Part shown: positions 25,052 through 36,421 of the stretch, one piece after another
Position numbering within the stretch: position 1 is the stretch's first letter
How the letters are laid out: the number at the start of each line of letters is the position of its first letter
Origin: Excoecaria cochinchinensis
Taxonomy: Eukaryota > Streptophyta > Magnoliopsida > Malpighiales > Euphorbiaceae
Direction: 5' to 3'
NCBI GenBank assembly: GCA_947683425.1
Contig: CANTUQ010000297.1
Coordinates: 992,001-1,056,000 of the forward strand
DNA length: 64,000 bases
Notes under the pieces: model-generated
What the model saw: the letters and a program-made list of their open reading frames with translations, nothing else
Database searches by the model: none
What the model was told of the DNA's origin: nothing
Translations under genes and position numbers: made by a program

Positions 25052-26001
25052 GCTTCTTTGTATCCGTCGTTCCTTTTGAAGTAATTAGAGTAAGACGAAT
25101 AAATGTACTAATGAGCAAATGCAGAGTCGATTCTCGTTTTTTCTTTTTTCCCTTCAATTTAGTGCCAAAAAAAAAAAAAAGAAAATTTGAAATATTGTTT
25201 CTTCGAAACACTTCGACTGGATGAATACAAGAATGAAGCGACTATCAGGTCTTGTTTGGAAATTATAACGTTCACAATTTCACATTTATCATCAGGTAAT
25301 GTTGATTTTTTTTTTCTTCTTTATTTTGAATGAAAGCATTTTTATATATTGCATTTTGAATTTTACATCATTTCTTTAATCTCATAAATACAGCGATTAT
25401 GGCGATCGTGACAATGATACAACAAGTATGAACTGAGGCAGTCAGGATCCTGGTTATGATTAAGATATATTTTAAAGAAATTATAATTGTAATTAGGGTT
25501 CTCCAACAGCTTGTTTACTGTGAAACTGAAGCAAGCATTTCTAATAACCATACTGTCCTGCAATTTTCTGTTGAAACATAAATGATTTTGTTACTTGCAA
25601 AAACAGGAAACTGAAAAATATATGAAATTCTCAAAGCAGCACATGAAAAATAAGAGACTGAGAAGAAGGGAGAAGATGCTTCTAAACAATTAAGGTATAC
25701 AATGTAACAATACAAGCATTTTCACTCTTTAATATATGTTCCGTAATTAAAAATGAATATCCAACATGTCTATAAACCCCACAGTTTCAGGAGCTTCTTA
25801 ACACCTAATCCAATGGAAATCATATATTAGAGATGAGAATTACTTCACTAAAAAGCATGGCCAAGGTCAAACTTTGCTCTCACTTCTCAATTCTGATAGC
25901 CAATGTAGTCTCTACTGGTCTTGCCCTCATTTCTGGCAAATAAACTACATAGATCTTTCTCCCATAAAGTACATGAATGAAAGAACAGATGAACCTGCCC
26001 A
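25052..26001. other. Intergenic spacer between the TM9SF genes
   Basis: 950 bp that must hold the promoter of copy A and the 3' end of copy B. A/T-rich tracts and an A-run (about 25169-25182) lie just upstream of the copy A start codon. No clear TATA box that I would defend and no other gene. Confidence 0.5.
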
Positions 26002-29000
26002 CTACTCACACTTTATCGACCTATATATGTGGCGAACAAAGAACAGTGAGGCACGGAAACCTACTGTTCCAAGCATGAGAAAGAAGGCATAGCATATGCA
26101 GGCCATGTATCCAAAGAAGAAAGAGGTCTGCATGAACCCAGACATATCAGATCTTGCAAAGTAGTAATACAAGCAGTAAGCATAGATAAACAGCCCAGTT
26201 GATCCACCACACAGAAAAGACCTGTGACAATCAAAACTTCAGGTCAGTTCAAAATGAAACAAACATAGAATGTCAGGGTAAGTTTATATTACTTGGAAAA
26301 GCAAAGAGAATTGCATTATTCTCTCAATAAATGAAACTACCGGACTATATTAGTCTAGTGGGCAGAATAATTCAACAGTTATTCTCTTAACAAATGGTCA
26401 TTATAAAATAACAATTCAAGAAGAAAATAGCATAACAAAGAGAAGGGATTGCAAGAATACATCAAGGATGCTAGCACAGAACAAATCTAATTGGTTTTTC
26501 CACACCATTGTTGAGAGTTCAGGATGGCAAAATCAAAATAACATACTGCAAAACAGCAGAAAAAGTGCATCTATGTTTAAGCTTTGATAACATGACATGC
26601 AATTAATACTGCAAAACAGCAGAAAAAGTGCATCTATGTTTAAGCTTTAATAACATGAAATGCAATTAATAATGCAAAGTAGAATAATAAACACACACAT
26701 ACACACATAAGGAATTTACTTAGAGAAGGATGAAAAAGAGAATGCAGATTTTTTTTCCAATCAGCAGAGATTTTTATAATATGTATGTTGAAGCACACAA
26801 GTCCAAGCATCCCGATGGTCCTTTCTAAGCATTGTAATGATCTGGTGCATTATTGACTCATGCTTGTCCAAGCATCGCAATGGTCTGCTTCCGACTTCTG
26901 TTGGCTTTGTTTGCTTCTTTTGTTTCTTTTGGTTATTTTTTCAGGTTGAAAATGGTGAAGGGAATTATAACTGGTTTGCAAGGATTTTGCAGAGGTTTGT
27001 GCAGCTTCACAATGGTACACTGCTATAACTGGTAGCAGGGAGTTTTGGGCTAACCAGGAGTGTAGTTTTGTGCTGGTGATTTGGGAGACTGAAGGGAATA
27101 GGAAGAACAGATATACAGGTAGTAACAACTACCTGGGCAGAACAAAGTTGTACGTCCATGTGGCAAACTAACATATTTGTCCATGTGGCAACAATTTAAG
27201 ACGGCCTTTCAAAGTCCCAACTTATATAATACACATAATAGATGTGGACCAAATGGGCAATTGCACGTGACATGGCAGCCGCATAGGATTCTGACATCGG
27301 CAATTTCTCATGTAATTTGCATCAGTTGTCTCTGAACTTTCAACTCTGTATCTACTATGTCCCTCAGCTTTAATTTGTAACCCACACTTCATATTACTCT
27401 CTCTACCTTCTCCTTTTTTTTTTCACACCCGTTACACCTCCTTTCATTGTTGTTCACATTCATCTCTTCTTATTTCTTTCTTCTTTCCTTCCTTCTTTTC
27501 TTTTCCTTTCCCTTTTTTTCTTTTTTCTTTTCCTTTTCCCTTCCCTCTTTCTCATCTCTCTTGGCAAGGTTTACTGGACATGAATAGAGGACACCGATGT
27601 GTAGTTGATGACAAGAGGAGTTTGTCTATGATGATCACGCAACTAACAAAGAACCAGTTTGACCAGAAAAGCACCAGAAAGTCGCAACTTCATGTTCTCC
27701 ATAAGAAATTGAAGTTGAGGGTCATAGTAGATGTAACATTAAAAGTTTTAAAATGACAGATGCATATTATCTGAGAAATTTGGTGATGTCAGAATCCTAT
27801 GTAGCTGCAATGTCACGCGTCAACTGGCAGCAACCTGTAGAGACTTTTTAGGAAGGCCATTTAACGTTAGGGGAGTTTTGGGTGACATTGAAATTGAGGG
27901 ATATAGCAGGTACAATTAAGTTAAAGGACGACAGGTTCAAATCAACCTCACCAAGAAGAGTAGAATATCCCCTTAGAAATGGGGGAGTCTACATGTCCCT
28001 GCTCAATTGCCACACAGCACCTAAGCTCCATAAAGAACACTTCCACCTCATGCCTCTCTCAAAAACTCTCTTCAATCAATAGATATAACACTACCACTTC
28101 ATTGTCACCCTCACTCCGCAATCCATAAAAAGGAACACTGATTTGGAACTTATGCGTTCAGCATTGTTCTTCGAATTATCATGTTGCATTTAGGTAGAAT
28201 TATGTAATAGAGGAATTTACCTAGGATATCAATTTTTAAATAGGTACTTAGGCTGGACAGACTCACAAATGGTACCCGGCATGCAAACATTAATGACAAA
28301 TCATTCAAGAAGGAAGTACGTTGAAATACAGAGTCCAAGAACTTGTCAAAGCTTTTTTTTTCCTTGTCCTATAAATTCTAATCTCCATTTTTCTACTTCA
28401 AGCTAAAAACACAAATTAAAATTGTTATTTAATCGTAATTGTTTATGTGCATCTCTCTCTTAAATTGTATAATTTTGATATACAAAAGGATCTATGAATT
28501 AATAAGTCAATCTTGCTTAACCAACAAGTAGATGACACTAAATTCTGAGACTCACTACTTATTCACATATTAGAACTGAACTATTAAAAACACAAAGCGT
28601 GAGAAAAATCTTGACTTTAGCTAAGAGTAGTAGGAAAGATATCTATGCACTAGACAAAAATAGTAAGATTGGTAAAACTATGAACATATCAATCATAAGG
28701 CAAGGTGAAACATAAATTGAAGAGCACATAACTCAAAAACTCATACCTCCACCACCATTCATGATCTTCAGCAGCGAGTTGGAAGTAGGTCAGAGCCACA
28801 GTAATGAAAGCAGTGACAATCAAAAGAATGATGAAGACAATGAACAAGATGCTGTAAATTGTATAAATCCTGTGACCCCAAACGCTGGCAAAAATGTAGT
28901 AAAGCTCGATGTAGATAGCACTAAAAGGTAGAAAACCAGCCATTGCCATCTGAGGAAGAGCACTCCTGTACCATGGCAATTGTGGGATTTCTCTTGGATA

Positions 29001-31090
29001 TTTTGTGGTGCGACAAGGAGCTTGAAACTCAGCCTTGCTGTTTTTACCAGCGATACCACCCAAAACAAGTAATGGAGATGTTACCAACGTCCATATAAGG
29101 ACTATTACAACAATAGTTCCAAAAGGCAATGCAGCAGTTGCACTATAAGCAATCGCAACAGTGTTGAGGAAGCAAAAAGTGAGGAATAGAGGACCACAGA
29201 AAAGGCACCCTGTCAATAGAAGATTTCTCACCTGCCAATACACAAACAGACATTTCAGTTCACTTTAAAATGAGTACCTGAGAAAGACTCCCAGTCTGTT
29301 GTAAATAACCCAATATAAACATACCCAGTTTGTTCCTTCCAGTTGACAATAAAATGAGGTTGCTGTATATCCGGCAATTCCAGATGTTAGTGCATATATG
29401 ACGACCAGTGCAGTAAATAGAGCTCCTCGGTTGTATGGATAAAACACACCAACCAATGCAAGAATAAAAATAAAAACAGTGCTGAAAGCACAAACAATGA
29501 ATTAATGGACTAAACTTAACACCAAAAGCTAGCAACATGATAAAATTGGAATCAAGCTTTTAAAAATAATGTTGTAAATAAATTCCTTACAGAGTGAACA
29601 GCTGGGTGCCAGAGCCAAGGGCTGCAGCAAATAGAGATTTGAACTTTGGGTATCTGAACACATCACCATGGATGTACTTCCATCCGGTCTCTTCCTGATC
29701 ATCAGCTGCTTCCTCATCTTGTGCATACCTTGAAAAATCAAAGATGCAATAATAGCATATTAGATCCACAAAATAAAAAACTAATTACTGACACAGTTCA
29801 CAAATAAATCTTACTTTACAAAATCGTTCTTCAAAACTCGCATGAGAATTGTAGCAAGAAAACCAGTCAAAAGGAGAACTGTCACACACGAGTTTATAAT
29901 GGAGAACCAATGGATTTCCAAGTGATGTGGCAGGGAAGAAGATAGTGAGTATTTATCCATTCTTTTCTCAAAGGGAGTATCTGTTTCCTTCCACTTGACA
30001 GTATAAAGGAATTCTGCATCAACTTCCTTGTCCTCTGTTAAATCCAAGAGTGAATGAGGATCCATCCGGACACTCACTTCGATCACTCGGTCCTTATTAT
30101 AAAGAACATCAAATTGGATATGCTTGTAAAGAAAGTATTTGTATTCACTAGGGTCAGCCCTTCCCTCCTTGTCAACCTTTCCAATAAAGCCCCAAATGGG
30201 CAGATCATCGTAGTACATTTGGAAGTAATAGTCTTTGTCAATAGCAGATTTGAACTTAGCAACCTCCTCCTTTGAAAGCTTCTTCTGACAGACAACTGTA
30301 GAGCTTTTCTCTTCTCTGAAGTTGAGTTGGTAGGGAGCACTAACCAAACGGTCTCCATTCAACACCTCTCCAAGAGCTTCTTTTTTCTCTTTCACATGGT
30401 CTGCCAGTGAAATTGATTGGATCATCAAAAAGAGGGGAAAAAATGACAACTTTTCACTGACCCAATAAAGTTCCATCCTAAAGCTTCTACCATAGTTTTA
30501 TTCATGTGTGAGGCGCAGCAAATCTAAATGTGCATTTTAGCTTACCAAGAGCAGCAAATAAAACAATCCAACAAATCAAACCCATAAACAGGTAGAGAAT
30601 GGAAATAAGAACCTGGAACGCAGAACGGCAAATCGAAATAGCGATACGTTTCACTGGATAATAAAAAAAAAATGAATGAATGAATAAATAAACAAAAACA
30701 AGGTGAATAGCTACAGCATAAGGTAGGAAGCACACTCATATAACAACAAACACTATCCATCACAAAACGAAATCAAGCTAAATTGGTAAAAATAACTTTA
30801 AAACCCAAATCTACATTCAAATTTACTCCAACTTACACTTCCTAAGCTGTATTACACCTTTGAACGTGAAAATGCAAAATTGAAAGCCCGGATCTAGAGA
30901 ACTCAGAAAATAGATCAAGGATGAGAAAGAATTACCTGGGGTTGTGAAAAGGGCCGACCTTGTTGGCATAGAGAGGAACTGAGTCGCCTTCCTTGTAGCG
31001 GTGATTGGAGGAGTCGGATCTGACACGTGTAAATGAACATAAGACTAAAACGGAGAGGAAAAGAAGGGTCAGAGGATTCGAAATGGCCAT
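26002..31090 (-). CDS. TMN: Transmembrane 9 superfamily member (EMP70/TMN), copy B
   Basis: Seven exons on minus: 31090-30936, 30653-30613, 30400-29815, 29728-29591, 29481-29325, 29231-28747 and 26221-26002; 593 residues. Exons 2 to 7 have exactly the same lengths as in copy A (41, 586, 138, 157, 485, 220). Signal peptide is MAISNPLTLLFLSVLVLCSF. The lumenal domain has FREEKSSTVVCQKKLSKEEV and YYFQMYYDDLPIWGFIGKVD. The nine-span region and the SIKCE end match copy A closely. The last span block reads ...YYYFARSDMSGFMQT.... Intron 6 is unusually large (2.5 kb) and contains a local duplication and an inverted-repeat element. Role as for copy A; the pair arose by tandem duplication. The splice sites and frame are intact, so I take it as functional. 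Confidence 0.95.
26545..26671. repeat. 63-bp tandem duplication in intron 6 of TM9SF copy B
   Basis: Two adjacent copies starting ACTGCAAAACAGCAGAAAAA (about 26545 and 26608), differing at only a few bases. Confidence 0.85.
27190..27885. mobile_element. Non-autonomous element with long inverted arms in intron 6
   Basis: The left arm (about 27190-27380) and the reverse complement of the right arm (about 27700-27885) share ordered words: TAAGACGGCC / TAAATGGCC, CGTGACAT, CATAGGATTCTGACATC, TTTCTCA, TTTGCATC / ATGCATC, CATCTACTATG-like and CCCTCA-CTTCAATTT-like. The core (27381-27699) is CT-rich with no coding. Arms of nearly 190 bp suggest a MULE-type or foldback element. Exact ends and target duplication were not resolved. 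It probably explains the large size of this intron. Confidence 0.6.
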
Positions 31091-31769
31091 TGTTTCAGCT
31101 TCTCCCCTCTTCTTCTTCCTTCAGGTAGAGAGGGGAAGAATCGATTATTTAGCAATTACAATTACTTGAAAATTACTCGAGTAAGGTACACTTTAGCTTT
31201 CAAGCTCCACCTATTGGCGATCTCTAGACACAGAATGCTGGAAAAGGAAAATCAAATTCTGAATTATTGTCATAGACTTTATGGCAGATCCGATTCATAT
31301 ACTCTGCCAGATTCAAATCTTTTTTATATGTTGAGTGTTAACGAGAAAATTTTCACTTTAAGGCAGAAATTGTGGAAATAATTATAAAATTTTGATTTTA
31401 TAACAAATATTAACAATTAATTTATTTATTTATTTTTTGAAACAACTAATTTATTTTTTAATTTTAATTTTTATATTATGAAAGTTATATTTATTATTTT
31501 ATTAAATATAGTACTATTTTCATTTCCTTTTAAGAATAGTTTTTGGAGATTTTCTTATTTCAAATTTGGCTTTTCAAAATAAAAAAAAAATTAATGTACT
31601 TTTTTAAAATTTAAGAAATAATTTAATACATTTTTTTTTATTTCACCTTTTTTTTATATTCTAAAATGATTTATATGTTTTTGTCGGTTTTTTATATATT
31701 ATTTAATAAAAAGATAATATAGTCAATTAATAATATTTTTATAATATTGAGATGTATAAAATATTTTTT
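31091..31769. other. Upstream region of TM9SF copy B and spacer
   Basis: The first 60-80 bp (31091-31165) is probably the 5' UTR and core promoter, with a CT-rich tract. The remainder is AT-rich and I see no gene. Confidence 0.45.
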
Positions 31770-32016
31770 TAGAGTCAGATTTGGGTCTAGTTTTAGAAGA
31801 TTGCAAAGTACTTGGTAGGTCTATATCAAATGTAAGATTTGATTTTGTTAAAAGATCAGCGAACTCGGTGGCTCATAGCTTAGCTAGAGCTTCTCGTTCT
31901 ATGCCTGATCTTCATGTTTGGATGGAGTTTCCTCCTCCTTTTCTGTATCATGCTTTAATCGCAGAGTTTGAATGAAATTAGTTCCCTTTCTTGTCAAAAA
32001 AAAAAAAAAAAAAAAA
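31770..32016 (+). mobile_element. 5'-truncated LINE, RNase H tail and poly(A)
   Basis: An open frame to 31975 encodes the C-terminal part of a plant LINE RNase H-like domain. It has VLEDCKVL, then VRFDFVKRSANSVAHSLARA, where the family has the xRxANxxAHxLA signature, and then a short tail to a stop. A 3' sequence of 20 bases and a pure A-run (31996-32016) follow. The reading frame is open only from the truncation point. This is what a recent, severely 5'-truncated LINE insertion leaves. Confidence 0.75.
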
Positions 32017-32485
32017 GCGAAGCTTAAAAGCGGAACGAAAGTAATAATACATAATAAATATAAATATACATGTAAATGTTTAAAAAAATGTCAAAAAAAA
32101 ATTAAAATGGGATAAAATAAATTAAAAAAAGTGTTTATTTAAAGTATAAGACATAATGAATATTTTAGAATAAATGTCTTCCTAAAAACTAAAAATAAGG
32201 CAATTTTTTCATTTTATTTTAAATATATTTTTTTATTATTAAAGGACAAATTAGTAAAGTAGTGTAACAGTATAAGATTGATTAATAATTTTTTTATTCT
32301 TTATTATAGGTTGAATTCGAACATAGTCAACTGTACTAAATTTTCAACCATTTGAATTATAAATAATTCTCAATTATTTTAATTTTAGTAAAATAAAATA
32401 TTTTAAATATATATTTAATAATAATATGAAATAAAAAGAGTATTATTATGATAAAAATATATATATATATTTGTATTAAAAAATA

Positions 32486-32772
32486 CTCTCTCCGTTCCAC
32501 TTAACGCGATAATTTTCAGCTATTCACACAGACTACAAATATTATTAATTAATATCAATTTTATAAAATATTCATTATAATTTATTAAAATATCCTTTTA
32601 CTAATTCTCTATAATTATATATTTTTACTCAATTAATCATCTATTTTTTAAATACAAATAAAAGTAAAATAGTAAAATTATAATTAATATTTCTTAAAAT
32701 TTGAAAATTATCTCTTTAAATATAACAAAAAAAAAAGACCGAAAATTTGTTAAAAAAAGTGAACGAATAGAG
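32486..32772. mobile_element. Stowaway-like MITE
   Basis: A 287-bp insert flanked by TA on both sides (32484-32485, 32773-32774). Inverted ends CTCTCTCCGTTCCACTT at left and AAGTGAACGAATAGAG at right are the typical Tc1/mariner Stowaway terminus. Non-coding. Confidence 0.75.
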
Positions 32773-33245
32773 TAGTTCCCAACTACCTAGTTCCTACTAT
32801 TAGCTATTAATTTTTCAATTAATAGTTTTTAATGCTTTGACCATAGCAATAAAATGTAAATTCTTTTTTATGATATTATTAATTGTAATTTATTTTTCAT
32901 TTCACCATATTAATAATTATATTTTTGGAGTAGGAAATGAAAATCGAATTTAATCAATTTTTTGGACTATATGTAAAAGAAAGAATTATTTAAAATATTT
33001 CTTATTCATTTGCCTTTGGCATTATTTAAAATAAAGAATAACATTTCATTACCTAGCTTGTTAATTAGGTTGGAGATCGAGATCTAGCATACCCAACACT
33101 ATTTGATTCAATTTCAACAAACATTTATCTTACTTGTAAAGAAACAAACAAAAATTAAATAAGCAAGGGCGGCCATAATCAATCATGATTGATTTCTATA
33201 CAAATATATCACAAAATAATATTTTAAAAACATTATGCTAACTAG

Positions 33246-33287
<42 letters not shown>
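33246..33287. repeat. (TA)n microsatellite
   Basis: About 21 TA units in a row inside AT-rich intergenic DNA. Confidence 0.95.
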
Positions 33288-33289
<2 letters not shown>

Positions 33290-34080
33290 GCCTAAAGTAA
33301 ATATGTGACTTTAAATTTAGAGGAAATTACTCCAAATATCACTTTTTAAACTTTTTTTTCAAAAATACAATATTTTCTAATAATCTTTCATAAATGTCAC
33401 TTTTTAAATTTTTATTTTCAGAAATACAACTTTATTCTATTTGCTCTCCTACCTGAATACAACTTCATCAAGTGATTTAGACTAAAAAAAAGTATTAATC
33501 TGATTTATTTATTAAATTTCATATTAATCATTTGAAGACAAACAAATAATTTTTAATTGGATTTCCAAATTTTTCATTACAATGCTTATTAGTAAGTGAA
33601 TAAACATAACATAATGTTTGAATCATATGTTCAAGAATTAAACCATGAATCGTAAATGATCCATTATGATTTGAATTATATTACCATTATCATTTGCATT
33701 TTAGTATGATTTACTCATTTACTTCATCTACTTATTCAAGAGACAATTTTTTTTTTTCATAGCATGCATCCGTTGGCTAATTCTTCTTCCTAAATGAGTT
33801 TAACGGTGCACTTAAGCTCTAGTCGGATAATAAATTAGAGCACGGTTTGATTTTCAGTTTAATTGAACAAATAAAAATAACTAAAAATCATAATTTGATA
33901 AAAAAAAGTGATTATTGAATTACTTTATTTTTAATTATTCTTCAGTATGCTGTTATATATTTATTATTTAACAAAAGTGATTATTTTATTTCAAAAACAA
34001 AAGTGATTATTTTGTCCCTAATCTAAAATATTTATATATTAACAAATTCATCAAACAAGATTAACAAATTCATGCCTATA
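33288..34080. other. AT-rich intergenic DNA before the Tekay-like element
   Basis: No gene. 33288-33480 begins GGGCCTAAAG and has TTTCAAAAATACAA-type words that loosely match the reverse complement of 48620-48770, a possible terminal repeat of the composite region that the gypsy insertion now interrupts. The match is weak. Confidence 0.4.
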
Positions 34081-34085
34081 CTTTG

Positions 34086-36421
34086 TGTCACACCCCAACC
34101 TATACCATGGAGACTTCTACCCCGAAGGAGGGGGAAGGATCCAGATAGATAGGGGTGTCACATCCCACTAGTGCAAATATGTAAACATCGCATACAAAAT
34201 GACATATCAGAGATAAAGTAAAGCTTGGAAAGAAAGAAGTGTGATACTGAACGAAAAGAATACTTTTATTAATATACATAAAAGAGATCTTTACATCTTA
34301 CAACAGATTACAAAAAAAACAAATATACAAAAGCCCAAGGTACACTGTCCCAAAGGGCCAACAAAACATTATATCTGCGGCAAAAGAAATGAAAGCCTAT
34401 ACTATAAAACCCCGATCTCTAGTTGTGTTGGCCTTCCTGATGAGACACGGCCAGACTATGCGTACTAAAATCTTCCACACCTGCACGGTTAAACACCCGT
34501 GCTAAGCGAAATCGCTTAGTGGGGAACACAAAATGCATAATCGCCACTCACAGTGACGATAACAAAAAAGCACATGATAATGATATAAATATAGATATAG
34601 AATCATACATAGTTAATCCAATTATCTATTTTATCATCCAAAACTCCTGTACAAAAACACACTAGCACCTGCTTAATCATAATGAGTGGATAACGAGTAT
34701 ACATAGATACCTGAGGGTATCGATACCGTATTATAAACACATAGATACCCGAAGGTATCAAAACATTCTTTTTATTTTTTTGCTCCAAACTGTTTCACAT
34801 AGAATCATAAAAAAAAAGATTTAAACAGAAGGATCGCGAGGATCCGATCGGGGGACCTGATCAGGGTCCAAAAGCGTACACATAGCTGCAGCAACACATA
34901 GCTCTATTAGGCATGCCTAACTATCCACTTATCCGACATTAGCAGGTTACACGGAAGTTTAAAAAGTTAACATACATATTATTCATTTAATTAAGTGGTC
35001 AAGGCTTTAATGAAAGAGTGCATGCAAAAGAAAATCAACTCATCAAGCAAAAAGATGAAGAAACCAAATTTGGAAGTTTTGCCTGTCGCGCTCGCGACAG
35101 AAGCCAAAATACACCTCCCCGCCTCGCATCGCGGTCGCGAGAGTGGCCTCGCGCTCGCGAGAGGGCATGGGTGCTGCTCTCTGTCGCGCTCGCGACAGAA
35201 GAGAGCCCCGCACATGCTCGGTGATCGAGCATTCTGTCGTGCTCGCGACAAAGAGCTGAGAGCTCCCTGTCGAGCTCCTCAGCGCGACGCCTCTCGCGCC
35301 GGCGCGAGCGCTGAAACCTCCGCGCTCTATCCCGCTCGCGACAGATACGGGTTTTTCAGCTCTTACGCCCAAAATCTGCAGAAATCTCACACTAAACACA
35401 TTCAAACTTCCAAAATTGATTCTAAACCTCAAAATTAAGCAACACAAGCATCAACAATTCATAATATAGTTAAAAGCCCAGCTTTATCACCATTTATCTC
35501 AATTAAATCAAGCCAAATACATGCCCAATTCCAAGAAATCCTAAAACAGCAAATTTAACAACAATTGCAACTATCCACATGATTTCTTGCAATTTCTTCA
35601 AACACTACACATCCTCTAGCATCATATATCATGCTTAAGTTCAATTTAAGCTATACTTACACAACTCATGATCCCAATCAAAGCAAAATGCAAATATCTA
35701 ACTCAAATTACAAATATATATACAGAAGCCAAACGTTCCCAAACCTGATCTCCTTTGCTCCTACTCGTGAACTCTGCTCCCGCTGGCTATTTCTTTCCCT
35801 TTCGCCGGTCTAGGAGACTCCTCTGAACCACAAACCCACAACAACCAAGATCAATTCTATAACAACCCATATATACATATACAAATACTTAAACCCTAGA
35901 GAAGAGGAAGAAGAAGGATCTAAGGCATCACTACCCATACTCACCTTTGAGTTTTAAAATCACAAGCCAAACAACTCAAACTACTCAAGGAAAGGAGAGG
36001 GAGCAAGATTGTGCAAAGAAGAAGGAAGAACAAAGAAGAAGAAAAAGGAAAAGAAGAGAATGGCGTGAGGGAGGGAAGAGGAACGGGAATCAAAGGGAAA
36101 AAGGCTGTCTTCTCTCTCTCTCTCTCTTCCAATTAAAGCCATCCTTATCTCTAAACTACATGTCACCCTCCCATAGGACAAATGCCCCATAACACACCCT
36201 ACTCCCATACACTAATTCACACACAAACCCATCCCTTACTCACATCTTACTTCCATACACCCACTCATACACTAGCCTATCTCCTCTCCCCATACTAATA
36301 CACATACAAACACATAATTAAAATAAATAATCAAAATTAACACACACATATGCAGCACCTAAAATACACACATACAGACACGGACAGGCTCAAACTACTA
36401 GGGTGGTTTTGGGGTGTTACA
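34086..36421 (-). repeat. Tekay-like LTR, left copy (3' LTR in element orientation)
   Basis: Bounded by TGTCACACCCC and GGGGTGTTACA on plus. It contains a hairpin-forming GTGCTAAGCGAAATCGCTTAG motif (34498-34518), a CpG-rich set of GTCGCG...CGCGAC palindromes (35083-35341), and a CT-rich tract near 36108-36127. The open frames across the palindromes lack a domain and are compositional. Confidence 0.92.
35083..35341. repeat. Cluster of GTCGCG-CTCGCGAC palindromes (left Tekay LTR)
   Basis: Repeated CTGTCGCGCTCGCGACAG and close variants at about 35083, 35126, 35146, 35181, 35233 and 35323 in an otherwise AT-rich LTR. Each is an inverted repeat of 16-18 bases. Confidence 0.9.

Noticed and set aside
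34995..35438. 147-codon frame, with an equivalent of 175 codons at 42015
   Set aside because: Crosses the GTCGCG palindromes; length differs between the two LTRs with the number of palindromes; low-complexity and no domain.
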